Below are positions 25,311-34,645 of a stretch of DNA of 64,000 nt, one piece after another. Made by a program: the position numbers and the translations under genes. The notes under the pieces are model-generated. The model was not told the origin of the DNA. It saw nothing but the letters and a program-made list of their open reading frames with translations, and ran no database searches. Source of the stretch: Rhizobium sp. NZLR1 (GTDB taxonomy: Bacteria > Pseudomonadota > Alphaproteobacteria > Rhizobiales > Rhizobiaceae); assembly GCF_017357385.1 (NCBI RefSeq), contig NZ_CP071632.1, positions 997,501 through 1,061,500 of the forward strand. Reading direction: 5' to 3'. Each line of letters begins with the position of its first letter. Within the stretch, counting starts at the first letter, position 1.

Positions 25311-25399
25311 TTGAAATCGGTCTCGTTTGCTTACAGCGCCGCGCGTCTTTTCAGACGCGTAAACGACGCTGTAACACTTTGAATCGCCGCATATGCAGT

Positions 25400-25448
25400 A
25401 GAACAGGATGATTTTAAGCGTGTCGGCTCAAAATCTGAATCCTGTTCT
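25400..25448. repeat. Long imperfect hairpin between the SDR and MBL genes
   Basis: AGAACAGGAT at 25400-25409 pairs with ATCCTGTTCT at 25439-25448; inside, GATTTT pairs with AAAATC. It could end SDR transcription on the minus strand or be a dispersed rhizobial palindrome. Confidence 0.65.
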
Positions 25449-25459
25449 AAAATAGAGAG

Positions 25460-26278
25460 TCAGATTGATGCAGGAAGCTCGTTGACCTTGCGCAGCAGGC
25501 TGTCGACCAGACGCTCCGGCAGGTAGCGGCGAAGCGAGCGGACCTGACGCGACTGCTTGCCGGCGGAATAGCGCAGCTTCGGCTTCTTGGCGGTTGCGGC
25601 TTTGACGACCATATCGGCGACGACCTGCGGCGCGTCGCCCGCCGCTACCCACTTGCGCATCAGAGCCTCGCTCCGGGCCCGCTCCGAGTCGTAGACCGGA
25701 AGCGGTTGATCTGCGCGTGTCAGGTTCTCCTCGAAGGATGTTTTGGTGACGCCGGGTTGGACGAGAACGACACGGATACCGAAGTTGCGCACTTCATGAT
25801 CGAGCGATTCCGAATAGCCTTCGATTGCATGTTTGGTTGAGGCATAGAAGGCGTTGTAGGGGGATGGGATCAGTCCGAGGATCGAGCTCATGTTGACGAT
25901 CCGGCCGATCTTCTGCTTGCGCATGACCGGCAGCACGGCATTGACGACACGGGCGACGCCGAAAAGGTTGACGTCGAAAAGCCGCTGGGCCTGGTCGATC
26001 GATGATTCTTCCGCGCCTCCAAGCAGGCCGACCCCGGCATTGTTGACGACAAGATCGATCCGGCCGGCCTGTTGCAGGATCTCGGCAATCACAGCCTCCA
26101 CCGAGGCCTTATCCGTCACGTCGCAGATCAGCATGGTGATGCCAGGCTTGTCAGCAACCTGTTTGCGGCTGGTCCCATAGACGCGATAGCCGGCTTTCGC
26201 CAGCGATTGGGCTGTGACAAGGCCAATGCCGGAGGAAGCGCCGGTAACCAGGGCAATGTTTTTGGTTCTGTCGATCAT
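25460..26278 (-). CDS. SDR family oxidoreductase
   Basis: A 272-residue short-chain dehydrogenase: GASSGIG at the N-terminus for the nucleotide, NNAG in the middle, and the catalytic Ser plus YASTK pair (Tyr and Lys). The C-terminal extension is basic. The ATG at 26278 gives the usual distance to the Gly motif; an ATG at 26308 is also in frame. It is divergent from an HxlR-type regulator, with a 13-bp inverted repeat between them, so HxlR probably controls it in response to an aldehyde, quinone or similar stress signal. The substrate is unknown. Confidence 0.88.
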   Translation of the reverse strand: MIDRTKNIALVTGASSGIGLVTAQSLAKAGYRVYGTSRKQVADKPGITMLICDVTDKASVEAVIAEILQQAGRIDLVVNNAGVGLLGGAEESSIDQAQRLFDVNLFGVARVVNAVLPVMRKQKIGRIVNMSSILGLIPSPYNAFYASTKHAIEGYSESLDHEVRNFGIRVVLVQPGVTKTSFEENLTRADQPLPVYDSERARSEALMRKWVAAGDAPQVVADMVVKAATAKKPKLRYSAGKQSRQVRSLRRYLPERLVDSLLRKVNELPASI

Positions 26279-26326
26279 GCTGTCAGCTTTCACTAGGGTG
26301 TGGATCATTGGCTGACGCTGTGTTAC

Positions 26327-26361
26327 TATCTTTTCGATATCGTGTCACTATCGAAAAGATA
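26327..26361. promoter_or_regulatory. Perfect 13-bp inverted repeat, probable HxlR operator
   Basis: TATCTTTTCGATA (26327-26339) and TATCGAAAAGATA (26349-26361) are exact reverse complements with a nine-base spacer. The right arm ends four bases before the regulator's ATG. The site lies between the divergent SDR and HxlR genes, the classic place for an autoregulated operator. Confidence 0.75.
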
Positions 26362-26365
26362 CTCA

Positions 26366-26824
26366 ATGAAAAATAATTCAATTCTCCAGTGCCCGGTGGC
26401 CCGCGGCCTTAACTCTGTGGGTGATGCGTGGAGCATTCTGGTCCTGCGGGATGCACATACCGGCCTTACCCGGTTCGACCAGTTCAGGAAGAGCCTCGGC
26501 ATTGTGCCGACCATGCTCACCAAGCGCCTTAAAGCGCTGACCGACGACGGTCTGCTGGAAAAGCGCCTCTACTCAGAGCGACCGCCCCGCGAGGAATACT
26601 TGCTGACCGAAGCAGGCCGGGATTTCCTGCCGGTGCTGATGATGATCGGGGCTTGGGCGCACCGCCACTGCGATGGCGAACTCGCCCGCTATGTCGATGT
26701 CGAAACGGGCTCAGAGATCGAGCCCATCGCAATCGATGCGGTTACGGGTGCAAAGCTCGGAACGCGGGCAATGCGGCTGAGTGCTGGCCAGGAACGGAAT
26801 TCGGCAACCCATAAAGATGCTTGA
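26366..26824 (+). CDS. HxlR family transcriptional regulator
   Basis: A 152-residue winged-helix regulator. The N-terminal CPVARGLNSVGDAWSILVLR matches the HxlR signature, including the single Cys that in several members senses electrophiles or oxidants; the wing follows at RPPREEYLLTEAGRDF. The C-terminus extends longer than the typical 110 residues. I start at the ATG at 26366; an upstream ATG at 26300 would read through the inverted-repeat operator. It likely binds that operator and regulates the divergent SDR gene. Confidence 0.9.
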   Translation: MKNNSILQCPVARGLNSVGDAWSILVLRDAHTGLTRFDQFRKSLGIVPTMLTKRLKALTDDGLLEKRLYSERPPREEYLLTEAGRDFLPVLMMIGAWAHRHCDGELARYVDVETGSEIEPIAIDAVTGAKLGTRAMRLSAGQERNSATHKDA

Positions 26825-26876
26825 GGGCATAGCGCCCTCGGCACTGACGGAAGGGGTGAGCCGACGGGCGGCCCGC

Positions 26877-28127
26877 CTATTTCTCCAGCGTCGCCACCAC
26901 CTCGACATGCGAGGTCCAGAGGAACTGGTCGATCGGCGTCACCCCGGTGATCCGGTAGCCGCCCTCGACGAGGATCGCCAGGTCGCGCGCCAGCGTCAGC
27001 GGATTGCAGCTGACGGCCACGATCCTCTTCACCGCTGAGCGGGCAAGCTCCTTGCACTGGAATTCGGCACCGGCCCGCGGCGGATCGAAGACGACGGCGT
27101 CATAGGGCTTGAACTCCTGCGTCATCAACGGGCGGCGGAAGAGATCACGCTTCTCGATGGTCACCGGCTTCAATCCAGGAGTGTTGCGGGCGGCATGATC
27201 GAGGGCGGCGAGCGCCTTTGCCTCGGCTTCGACGGCATGCACGCGGCCGATCCGCGCCAGCCGCAGCGAGAACGTGCCGGAGCCGGCAAAGAGATCGGCG
27301 ATCCGCTTCGCCTTGCCGGCATGGGCAAGCACCAGCTCGGCCATCGCTTCTTCCGCCGGCTTGGTCGCCTGGGTGAAGCCGCCCGGCGGCGGTGAAACCT
27401 GAATGCTGCCGAAATCGACGAGCGGCTTCGACGGCTCGATGAGGATTTCGCCGTTCAGCGAAACACGGGCGATGCCGCGCAGGCCGAGCACGGTCTCAAC
27501 CGCCTTGCGCCGCTGCGGATCGGACAGTTTCTTCACCTCGTCGACCGCAATGTCGAGGCCGGAAAGCGTTTCGAGCACGGAGACGCGAAAGGGTTCGGCA
27601 TTGGTCGCCAGCGCGGCGGCAATGGCCCGGATCGCCGGTAGCCGGGCGATGATCCCTGCCGACGAGATCGGACATTCCTCGATGGCGACGATATGATGGC
27701 TTTCGGCCTGGTTGAAACCAACAAGCATGTCCTTCTCGGTCTTGCGCGCCGCAAACACCACGCGCCGGCGCTCACCCGGCCGGGCCGGAACGATCTCGCC
27801 AACCTCAGGCGTCAGCCCCTTCGATTTCAGCGCATCGATGACCAGCTGGCGCTTGAAGGCGCGGTATGGCGCATCTGCCATATGCTGCAGCGTGCAGCCG
27901 CCGCAGGTGCCGTTGACGCCATCCAGGCCGAAATGTCGACAGGGCGGCTCCTGCCGGTCGGGCGAGGGCGTCGTGATCGACATGATCGTGCCCTGGCTTT
28001 TGACGCGGGCGATCGCCACCGTTTCCCCCGGCAGAGAAAACGGCACATAGACAGGGCCGCCGGCATTGCTGGCGATACCGTCGCCCTGGGCGCCGAGCTT
28101 CTCGATCGTGACGGTTTCGGTGCTCAC
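26877..28127 (-). CDS. RumA/TrmA-type RNA (uracil-5-)methyltransferase
   Basis: A 416-residue class I SAM methyltransferase with an N-terminal TRAM-like domain, a Cys-rich [4Fe-4S] region (CRHFG...CGGCTLQH plus a later ECPIS Cys), the SAM loop DLFAGSGTFSL and the catalytic Cys in VSCNPLTLARD. These fit the family that makes 5-methyluridine in 23S rRNA or tRNA. The start overlaps the tlyA stop by four bases (ATGA), so the two RNA methyltransferases are translationally coupled. Which uridine is modified cannot be told from the sequence. Confidence 0.92.
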   Translation of the reverse strand: MSTETVTIEKLGAQGDGIASNAGGPVYVPFSLPGETVAIARVKSQGTIMSITTPSPDRQEPPCRHFGLDGVNGTCGGCTLQHMADAPYRAFKRQLVIDALKSKGLTPEVGEIVPARPGERRRVVFAARKTEKDMLVGFNQAESHHIVAIEECPISSAGIIARLPAIRAIAAALATNAEPFRVSVLETLSGLDIAVDEVKKLSDPQRRKAVETVLGLRGIARVSLNGEILIEPSKPLVDFGSIQVSPPPGGFTQATKPAEEAMAELVLAHAGKAKRIADLFAGSGTFSLRLARIGRVHAVEAEAKALAALDHAARNTPGLKPVTIEKRDLFRRPLMTQEFKPYDAVVFDPPRAGAEFQCKELARSAVKRIVAVSCNPLTLARDLAILVEGGYRITGVTPIDQFLWTSHVEVVATLEK

Positions 28128-28870
28128 GGTTTCAATCCTGCCAGAAGAAATTCCTGATTGCCGTCGCCGCCGGAAATCGGGGAGGGGATGAGGCCGAGGC
28201 TGTTCCAGCCCATGTCCTCGGTGAACCAGCGCGCAAGCTCCGCAGCGACGGCGGGAGCCGACGCGGGATCCTTCAACAGTCCGCCCTTGCCGATCGCTTC
28301 GCGCCCGGCCTCGAACTGCGGCTTGACCAGCAGCACGGCGACAGTACCCGGCTCGGCGATCTCGAGAGCCGGCGCCAGTGCCAGCTTCAGCGAGATGAAA
28401 GAGACATCGGAAACGATGAACGTGGCGGGATCACCGATATCCTCTGCCGTCAGATTGCGGGCATTGAGGCCTTCTTTGTTCGTGACACGCGGATCGCCTG
28501 AAATGCGCGGGTGCATCTGCCCATGGCCGACATCGATCGCGGTGACATGCACGGCACCGCGTTGCAGCAGCACCTCGGTGAAGCCGCCGGTGGACGCGCC
28601 GACATCCAGACAGTGATGGCCGGCGGGATCGAGCTGGAAATGATCGAGGGCTGCGGCAAGCTTCAGCGCGGCGCGCGAGACATAGTCCTGCGCCGGGTCG
28701 TCGATCTCGATCTCAGCGTCGTCGCCGAAGACCGCCCCGGCTTTCGTTATGACCTGGCCGGCGATCCTGACGGTGCCGCGTTGCACGGCGTCGCGAGCCC
28801 GCGAGCGGCTGGCGAAAAGGCCGCGGGAGACGAGAAGTTGGTCGAGGCGTTGGCTGTTTTGATCGGACAT
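28124..28870 (-). CDS. tlyA: TlyA family rRNA 2'-O-methyltransferase
   Basis: A 248-residue protein with an N-terminal S4 RNA-binding domain (RLDQLLVSRGLFASRSRARD) and a FtsJ-like methyltransferase domain (CLDVGASTGGFTEVLLQRGA, then SFISL). In mycobacteria TlyA methylates 16S and 23S rRNA cytidines; the name hemolysin A is historical. I start at the ATG at 28870; an in-frame ATG at 28909 adds 13 residues of non-conserved sequence. It is upstream of, and overlaps, the RumA-type gene. In many Rhizobiales it lies just after dxs, but here other genes separate them. Confidence 0.92.
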   Translation of the reverse strand: MSDQNSQRLDQLLVSRGLFASRSRARDAVQRGTVRIAGQVITKAGAVFGDDAEIEIDDPAQDYVSRAALKLAAALDHFQLDPAGHHCLDVGASTGGFTEVLLQRGAVHVTAIDVGHGQMHPRISGDPRVTNKEGLNARNLTAEDIGDPATFIVSDVSFISLKLALAPALEIAEPGTVAVLLVKPQFEAGREAIGKGGLLKDPASAPAVAAELARWFTEDMGWNSLGLIPSPISGGDGNQEFLLAGLKP

Positions 28871-29001
28871 CGGCTGTGAATGACCGGCAAAGCCGCCGGT
28901 TGCAAGCATTTTGTTCCAGACAGCGTCATTGACCCTCGAAAGCTTTCGGCGATAATCCTGCCGCGGCGATCACGGGGCGGCCGCAGACACGGGGGTGTTT
29001 T

Positions 29002-29994
29002 ATGCTGAAGCTCTTCACTCTTCTCGTCGCGGCGGGGATCGCAGCCCCCGCGCTGGCGAACGACACCATGGCCGAGGTCAAGACCGGCGGGCTGATTTTT
29101 GCCCAGTCCGACGATGTCAGCATGGCGGAGGAAAATCTCTTCATCTCCGCTTCGCAAGTGCGTGTCGACTACGTGTTCGAGAATACGTCCGACAAGGATG
29201 TCGAAAGCCTGGTCGCCTTCCCGATGCCCGATATATCAGGCCAGGTGGACAACAACTCCGCCATCTCCGACTACGACAGCGACAATTTCCTGCATTTCTC
29301 CACCGTGCAGGATGGTAGGCCGATCACCGCCAAGCTGCAGCAGCGCGTCGTCTCGCTCGGCATCGACGTCACCGACGAGCTGGCCAAAAACGGCATTCCC
29401 GTCCTGCCTTACAGCCAGAAGACCCGCGACGCGCTCGCCAAGCTTCCCGAAACCGTCCGGAAGGACTGGATCGCCCGCGGCCTGATTTATCCCATGACCG
29501 ACGCCGATGTCGTGCCGCTCTGGACGCTCCGCTCGACCTATTGGTGGCGCACCACCTTTCCGGCCAAAAAGAAGGTCAGCGTCGAGCATCGCTACCAGCC
29601 GGCCGTCGGCGGCACCGTCGCCATCAGCTTTCTCGAAAACGGCGAGCCGAAGGGCGAACGCTTCGAGGAATATTCCCGCAAATACTGCCTCGACGCAGAT
29701 TTCGTCCGGGTTGCCCAGCAGCATGTCCGGGAAGCCGAGGCCGGCGGCGCCAACTATACCGAAAGCTGGATCTCCTATGTGCTGTCGACCGGCGCCAACT
29801 GGGCGGGACCGATCCGGCGCTTCCAGCTGACGATCGACAAGGGCAAGCCCGGCAGTCTCATCAGCTTCTGCGGCAGCAACGTCGAGAAAATCGGCCCGAC
29901 GACCTTCCGGATGACCGCCGAGGATTTCGATCCCGGCAAGGACTTCGACATCCTCGTCCTCAATCCGCCGGAAGCGGAACCGAAGCAGCCTTGA
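29002..29994 (+). CDS. DUF4424 domain secreted protein
   Basis: A 330-residue protein with a signal peptide (LKLFTLLVAAGIAAPALA, cleavage near residue 19) and a single DUF4424 domain, starting NDTMAEVKTGGL and containing VDYVFENTSDKDV and FPMPDI. Members are periplasmic or surface proteins of unknown function in Alphaproteobacteria. Two Cys (KYCLD and SFCGS) could form a disulfide. It stands alone, divergent from tlyA and upstream of a chemoreceptor gene from which it is separated by a palindrome. Confidence 0.85.
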   Translation: MLKLFTLLVAAGIAAPALANDTMAEVKTGGLIFAQSDDVSMAEENLFISASQVRVDYVFENTSDKDVESLVAFPMPDISGQVDNNSAISDYDSDNFLHFSTVQDGRPITAKLQQRVVSLGIDVTDELAKNGIPVLPYSQKTRDALAKLPETVRKDWIARGLIYPMTDADVVPLWTLRSTYWWRTTFPAKKKVSVEHRYQPAVGGTVAISFLENGEPKGERFEEYSRKYCLDADFVRVAQQHVREAEAGGANYTESWISYVLSTGANWAGPIRRFQLTIDKGKPGSLISFCGSNVEKIGPTTFRMTAEDFDPGKDFDILVLNPPEAEPKQP

Positions 29995-30085
29995 TTTAAG
30001 CATTTTAATCACGGCCCTGATCTTTGTTGCGGCGCGCAATTTAAACAAATTTAAAGCCCGCCCGCATAGGTTCGGTTCGATTGCG

Positions 30086-30103
30086 GCGGTTCATTTGAAC
30101 CGC
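30086..30103. promoter_or_regulatory. 8-bp palindrome between DUF4424 and the chemoreceptor gene
   Basis: GCGGTTCA and TGAACCGC flank TT. There is no U-tract, so an operator site is at least as likely as a terminator. Confidence 0.4.
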
Positions 30104-30229
30104 TTCGTGCCATGAAGGCAAAGGCGTCTGCACGCCGATCATGTTCCCAATTCAAAAAAGGCCTTGCGGTTGCGACTCGCGCGCGACCGGCCTTTCGCCG
30201 CGTCGACTGTCGTCAGGAGAAATTCACCG

Positions 30230-32176
30230 ATGTCCGCCAAAAACATATCCTTGAACGGGAAGCTTGCGGCCACGTTCGCAGCCCTCATTCTGATTTTCGT
30301 CGCTGTCTCCGCCTTCGTTTATTCCAAGGCGACGGCGTCGGCGTCAGCGTCAGCCGAGCAGGAAAAGTCCGAGCTGCTCGTCAACCAGATCGACGATGCG
30401 CTGCAGGCGATGCTCGAGCAGGCCGTCAACCTGCGCGGCTTTATCCTGTTCCGCAGCGACAGCACCTATGGCGATGTCTTCGCCAATCGCGAGCGCATGC
30501 TGAAGGCGATTGCCGCCGCCAGGCAGACGGCGGGAGCCGAGCCGCAGCTGGTCGAGATGATCGACGGCATGCAGAAGGCCGCCGACCTCTATTTCCATGA
30601 ACTTGCCGAGCCGCAGACCAAGGCGCGCAAGGAAACCGACATGCCGATCGAAGAGATCATCAAGATCGGCGTCAACGCCACCAAGGGCCAGCTCGACGGC
30701 TTCCGCCAGGCCTCGGCCAAGATCAAGGCCAGCGCCCGCGAAAAGTCCGATGCGCTGGCTGAAATCCGCGCCGATGCCAACAGCGATCTGAAGACGACGC
30801 TGCTTGCCGGCGGTATCGTCGCCTCGCTCGCCGCCGCCGTGCTCGCCTGGTTGATGTCGCGCACCATCGTCCGCCCGATCGTCGGCATGACCGGAGCCAT
30901 GGATCGCCTCGCCGGCGGTGAGCACGATATCGAGGTCCCGGCGACCGACCGCGGCGACGAAGTCGGCCGCATGGCCCAGTCGGTGCTGGTCTTCAAGCAG
31001 GCGGCGATCGAGAAGCTGCGCCTTGCCGGCGAGACCGACCGCATGCGTGATGACGCCGAACGCCAGCGCCGGGCAGGCGACGAGCAGAAGGCCCGCGAGG
31101 AAGGCGAGATCCGCCATGCCATCGACGCTCTGGCGGGCGGCCTTGCCGAGCTTGCCAATGGCGATATGGCCGGCCGTCTCCAGACGCCGTTTGCGCCGCA
31201 ATATGACAGCCTGCGCAATGACTTCAACCATGCCGTCGAAAAGCTGCAGGCAGCCCTGCAATCAGTCGGCCGCAACGCCTCGGCGATCAATGCCGGCGCC
31301 GGCGAAATCCGCTCGGCCGCCGACGATCTCGCCCACCGCACCGAACAGCAGGCTGCCGCCGTCGAACAGACCGCCGCAGCGCTCGAGCAGGTGACGACGA
31401 CCGTCCGCGACAGCGCCAAGCGCGCCGAGGATGCCGGCAATCTCGTCGAGCGCACCCGCCTCGGCGCCGAAAAATCCGGCGAAGTCGTCCGCAAGGCGGT
31501 CTCCGCCATGCAGCAGATCGAAAAGTCCTCGGGCGAAATCTCCAACATCATCGGCGTCATCGATGACATCGCCTTCCAGACCAACCTTTTGGCTCTGAAC
31601 GCCGGCGTCGAAGCCGCCCGCGCCGGCGATGCCGGCAAGGGCTTTGCCGTCGTCGCTCAGGAAGTGCGCGAGCTTGCTCAGCGCTCGGCCAAGGCGGCCA
31701 AGGAGATCAAGGCGCTGATCACCACCTCGGGCGAACAGGTCGTTGCCGGCGTCTCCCTCGTCGGCGAGACCGGCAAGGCGCTGGAAGCGATCGTCGCCGA
31801 AGTGCAGGAGATCAACCGTAACGTCAGCGCCATCGTCACCGCCACCCGCGAACAGTCAATCGGCCTGCAGGAGATCAACACCGCCGTCAACAACATGGAC
31901 CAGGGCACCCAGCAGAATGCCGCCATGGTCGAGGAGCAGACCGCGGCAAGCCATGCGCTCGCTCAAGAAGCAAGTGCGCTGGATGAATTGCTGCGCCAGT
32001 TTAAGCTCGGCCAGACGAGGCCGGATGCCGCAGCATCGCGCGCCACCGTCGCCGCCCCCAACGCCCGCCCGGTCGCCTCGCCAGCCCGCGCCCTGACCCG
32101 CACGGTGGCCAAGGCCTTTGGCGGCAGGCAGGCAACGGCCGCAGCTGCGGTGCAGGAGGACTGGACGGAGTTCTGA
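30230..32176 (+). CDS. Methyl-accepting chemotaxis protein
   Basis: A 648-residue chemoreceptor. A first membrane helix (about residues 12-35) is followed by a roughly 150-residue periplasmic helical sensor, a second helix ([19 protein letters not shown]), HAMP regions, and the conserved cytoplasmic hairpin tip ([20 protein letters not shown]). The C-terminus ends in DWTEF, the xWxxF tether that binds CheR/CheB. AGGAG precedes the ATG at 30230; an in-frame ATG at 30164 is less likely. The ligand is unknown. The Ala-rich linker before the tail is usual for rhizobial Mcp proteins. Confidence 0.94.
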   Translation: MSAKNISLNGKLAATFAALILIFVAVSAFVYSKATASASASAEQEKSELLVNQIDDALQAMLEQAVNLRGFILFRSDSTYGDVFANRERMLKAIAAARQTAGAEPQLVEMIDGMQKAADLYFHELAEPQTKARKETDMPIEEIIKIGVNATKGQLDGFRQASAKIKASAREKSDALAEIRADANSDLKTTLLAGGIVASLAAAVLAWLMSRTIVRPIVGMTGAMDRLAGGEHDIEVPATDRGDEVGRMAQSVLVFKQAAIEKLRLAGETDRMRDDAERQRRAGDEQKAREEGEIRHAIDALAGGLAELANGDMAGRLQTPFAPQYDSLRNDFNHAVEKLQAALQSVGRNASAINAGAGEIRSAADDLAHRTEQQAAAVEQTAAALEQVTTTVRDSAKRAEDAGNLVERTRLGAEKSGEVVRKAVSAMQQIEKSSGEISNIIGVIDDIAFQTNLLALNAGVEAARAGDAGKGFAVVAQEVRELAQRSAKAAKEIKALITTSGEQVVAGVSLVGETGKALEAIVAEVQEINRNVSAIVTATREQSIGLQEINTAVNNMDQGTQQNAAMVEEQTAASHALAQEASALDELLRQFKLGQTRPDAAASRATVAAPNARPVASPARALTRTVAKAFGGRQATAAAAVQEDWTEF

Positions 32177-32213
32177 GAGGGCGCTCTTCTTCGAAAGAGG
32201 ACGTCAAATGCAG

Positions 32214-32245
32214 AGGGCGGTGCAGTGGATGCGCCGCCCTTTTTC
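32214..32245 (+). terminator. Rho-independent terminator of the chemoreceptor gene
   Basis: AGGGCGG (32214-32220) pairs with CCGCCCT (32234-32240), with further GC pairing inside, followed by five T. Confidence 0.8.
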
Positions 32246-32273
32246 ATGGTGATATGGCCATTGTGGAGCTCGC

Positions 32274-32392
32274 GGCCCCTCATCCGCCCTACGGGCACCT
32301 TCACCCCAAGGGGAGAAGGGGGAATCGCGACGTTGCCGCAAATCTCTTCTCCCCTCGGGGAGAAGGTGCCGGCAGGCGGACGAGGGGGGCGG
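32274..32392. repeat. RIME-like intergenic mosaic element
   Basis: It starts CCCCTCATCCGCCCTACGGG and ends GGCAGGCGGACGAGGGGGGC, so the two ends are inverted. CCAAGGGGAGAAGGGGG and TTCTCCCCTCGGGGAGAAGG lie inside. It sits between the convergent chemoreceptor and dxs genes. Confidence 0.8.
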
Positions 32393-32442
32393 AACGGCAC
32401 GCCGTCAAAGAGGGCCGACAAAGCAAGCCCCCATCCAAATCA

Positions 32443-34359
32443 CTACCCCGCAACCCCAACCGCAACGCCGCGCCCCAGCGCCTTGAACACCGTCGAAACG
32501 ATGCCGGCGCGGTCGAGGCCGGCATGGGCGATCATTGCTTCGGGTTTGGCCTGTTCCATCCAGATATCGGGCATGACAAGCGAGCGGATCTTCAGCCCGT
32601 TGTCGAGCAGGCCTTCGCTCGAAAGATACTGCATCACCTGGCTGCCGAAGCCGCCGATGGAGCCTTCCTCGACGGTGATCACCATCTCGTGGTGGCGGGC
32701 AAGCTGGCGGATCAGATCATGGTCGAGCGGCTTGGCGAAGCGCGCATCGGCAACCGTCGTCGAAAGCCCGGCGGCATCGAGATCTTCGGCGGCCAGCAGA
32801 CAATCGGCAAGCCGTGAGCCAAAGGAGAGCAGCGCCACCTTGGTGCCTTCCTTGACGATGCGGCCCTTGCCGATCGGCAGGATTTCGCCGCGCGCCGGCA
32901 TGTCGACGCCGACACCTTCGCCGCGCGGATAGCGGAACGAGATCGGCCCGGCATCATAGGCGACAGCCGTGCGCACCATATGCTTGAGTTCGGCCTCGTC
33001 GGCCGCCGCCATCACCACGAAGCCGGGCAGGGTGGTGAGGAAGGCGGTGTCGAAGGAGCCGGCATGGGTCGGCCCATCGGCGCCGACGAAGCCGGCGCGG
33101 TCGATCGGAAAACGTACCGGCAGTCCCTGGATCGCCACGTCGTGCACGACCTGGTCGTAGGCGCGCTGCAGGAAGGTGGAATAGAGCGCTGCGAACGGTT
33201 TGTAGCCTTCGGCCGCAAGGCCGGCGGCAAAGGTCACGGCATGCTGTTCGGCGATGCCGACATCGAAACAGCGCGACGGAAAGGCGTCGGCAAGCTTATC
33301 GAGGCCGGTACCGTTCGGCATGGCGGCGGTGATGCCGACGATCTTGTCGTCGAGAGTTGCTTCCTGCACAAGCGCTTCGGCAAAGACGCTGGTATAGCTG
33401 GGCGCATTCGGCTTGACCCTGGCCTGGGCGCCGGTGATGACGTCGAACTTGTTGACGCCGTGATATTTGTCGGCTGCGGCTTCCGCCGGCGGATAGCCCT
33501 TGCCCTTCTGGGTGACGACATGGATCAGCACCGGTCCGCGGCCATTGTCGCGCACGTTGCGCAGCACCGGCAGCAGATGGTCGAAGGAATGCCCGTCGAT
33601 CGGCCCGATATGATAGAAGCCCATCTCCTCGAACATCGTGCCGCCGGTGACATAGCCGCGCGCATGCTCGACGGCGCGGGTGATCGCCCGATCGATATTC
33701 TTGCCGAGATAGGCCGTCAGCTTCTTGCCGAGATCACGGAAGCCCATATAGGTGCGGCCTGAGGCGAGGCGAGCGAGATAGGCGCTCATTGCGCCTGTCG
33801 GCGGCGCGATCGACATGTCGTTGTCGTTAAGGATGACGATGAGGCGCGCATCGAGCGCGCCGGCATTGTTCAGCGCCTCATAAGCCATGCCGGCCGACAT
33901 CGCCCCGTCGCCGATGACGGCGATGACGCGCCGGTCTGCTTTATCGAGATCGGCGGCGATCGCCATGCCGAGGCCGGCCGATATCGACGTCGAGGAATGC
34001 GCCGCCCCGAAGGGATCATATTCGCTCTCGGCCCGGCGGGTGAAGCCGGAAAGTCCGTCTTCCTGGCGCAGTGTGCGGATGCGGTCGCGCCGGCCGGTGA
34101 GGATTTTGTGCGGATAACATTGATGGCCGACATCGAAGATCAGCCGATCGTCAGGCGTGTTGAAGACGTTGTGGATGGCGATCGTCAATTCGACGACGCC
34201 GAGACCGGCGCCAAGATGGCCGCCGGTGCGCGACACCGCATCGATCATTTCGTCCCGGACTTCGCGGGCAAGCTGCGGCAGCTCGCGATCCTCGAGCTTG
34301 CGCAGGTCGGCGGGGTAGATGACCTGGTCGAGCAGGGGGGTCTTCGGCAGTTGTGTCAC
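32443..34359 (-). CDS. dxs: 1-deoxy-D-xylulose-5-phosphate synthase
   Basis: Dxs condenses pyruvate and glyceraldehyde 3-phosphate, the first step of the MEP isoprenoid pathway, which feeds carotenoid, hopanoid and ubiquinone synthesis. The 638-residue length is standard. It has [14 protein letters not shown] near the substrate, the TPP motif [18 protein letters not shown], the pyrimidine domain, and the C-terminal [12 protein letters not shown]. Rhizobial dxs often sits with xseB upstream and tlyA downstream; here both are displaced by accessory genes on the same or opposite strand. Confidence 0.97.
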   Translation of the reverse strand: MTQLPKTPLLDQVIYPADLRKLEDRELPQLAREVRDEMIDAVSRTGGHLGAGLGVVELTIAIHNVFNTPDDRLIFDVGHQCYPHKILTGRRDRIRTLRQEDGLSGFTRRAESEYDPFGAAHSSTSISAGLGMAIAADLDKADRRVIAVIGDGAMSAGMAYEALNNAGALDARLIVILNDNDMSIAPPTGAMSAYLARLASGRTYMGFRDLGKKLTAYLGKNIDRAITRAVEHARGYVTGGTMFEEMGFYHIGPIDGHSFDHLLPVLRNVRDNGRGPVLIHVVTQKGKGYPPAEAAADKYHGVNKFDVITGAQARVKPNAPSYTSVFAEALVQEATLDDKIVGITAAMPNGTGLDKLADAFPSRCFDVGIAEQHAVTFAAGLAAEGYKPFAALYSTFLQRAYDQVVHDVAIQGLPVRFPIDRAGFVGADGPTHAGSFDTAFLTTLPGFVVMAAADEAELKHMVRTAVAYDAGPISFRYPRGEGVGVDMPARGEILPIGKGRIVKEGTKVALLSFGSRLADCLLAAEDLDAAGLSTTVADARFAKPLDHDLIRQLARHHEMVITVEEGSIGGFGSQVMQYLSSEGLLDNGLKIRSLVMPDIWMEQAKPEAMIAHAGLDRAGIVSTVFKALGRGVAVGVAG

Positions 34360-34645
34360 GGGCGGGCGCTCTTTCTTGCTTTTCCTTGTTTCGCTTTATT
34401 CGATTAGATTGCGGCAAAACAAGTGCATTTCAGGAACCGAAGATTTTCACCTTAGAGCATGGCGGAAAAAAGTGTGAGCGGTTTCGGGAGATATCACGTT
34501 CTATTTCCGTGAGTTGCACTCGCCTGATCTTGCCGGGTCCCGCCCAGTTTTCCAGCCCGACCGATCGAACAGGCGAGGGCTCGCTAGCAGCTTGAATATG
34601 ACACGGAATGGTAGCAATGTTGCCGCGCTGACTGGGGGACGGGTC

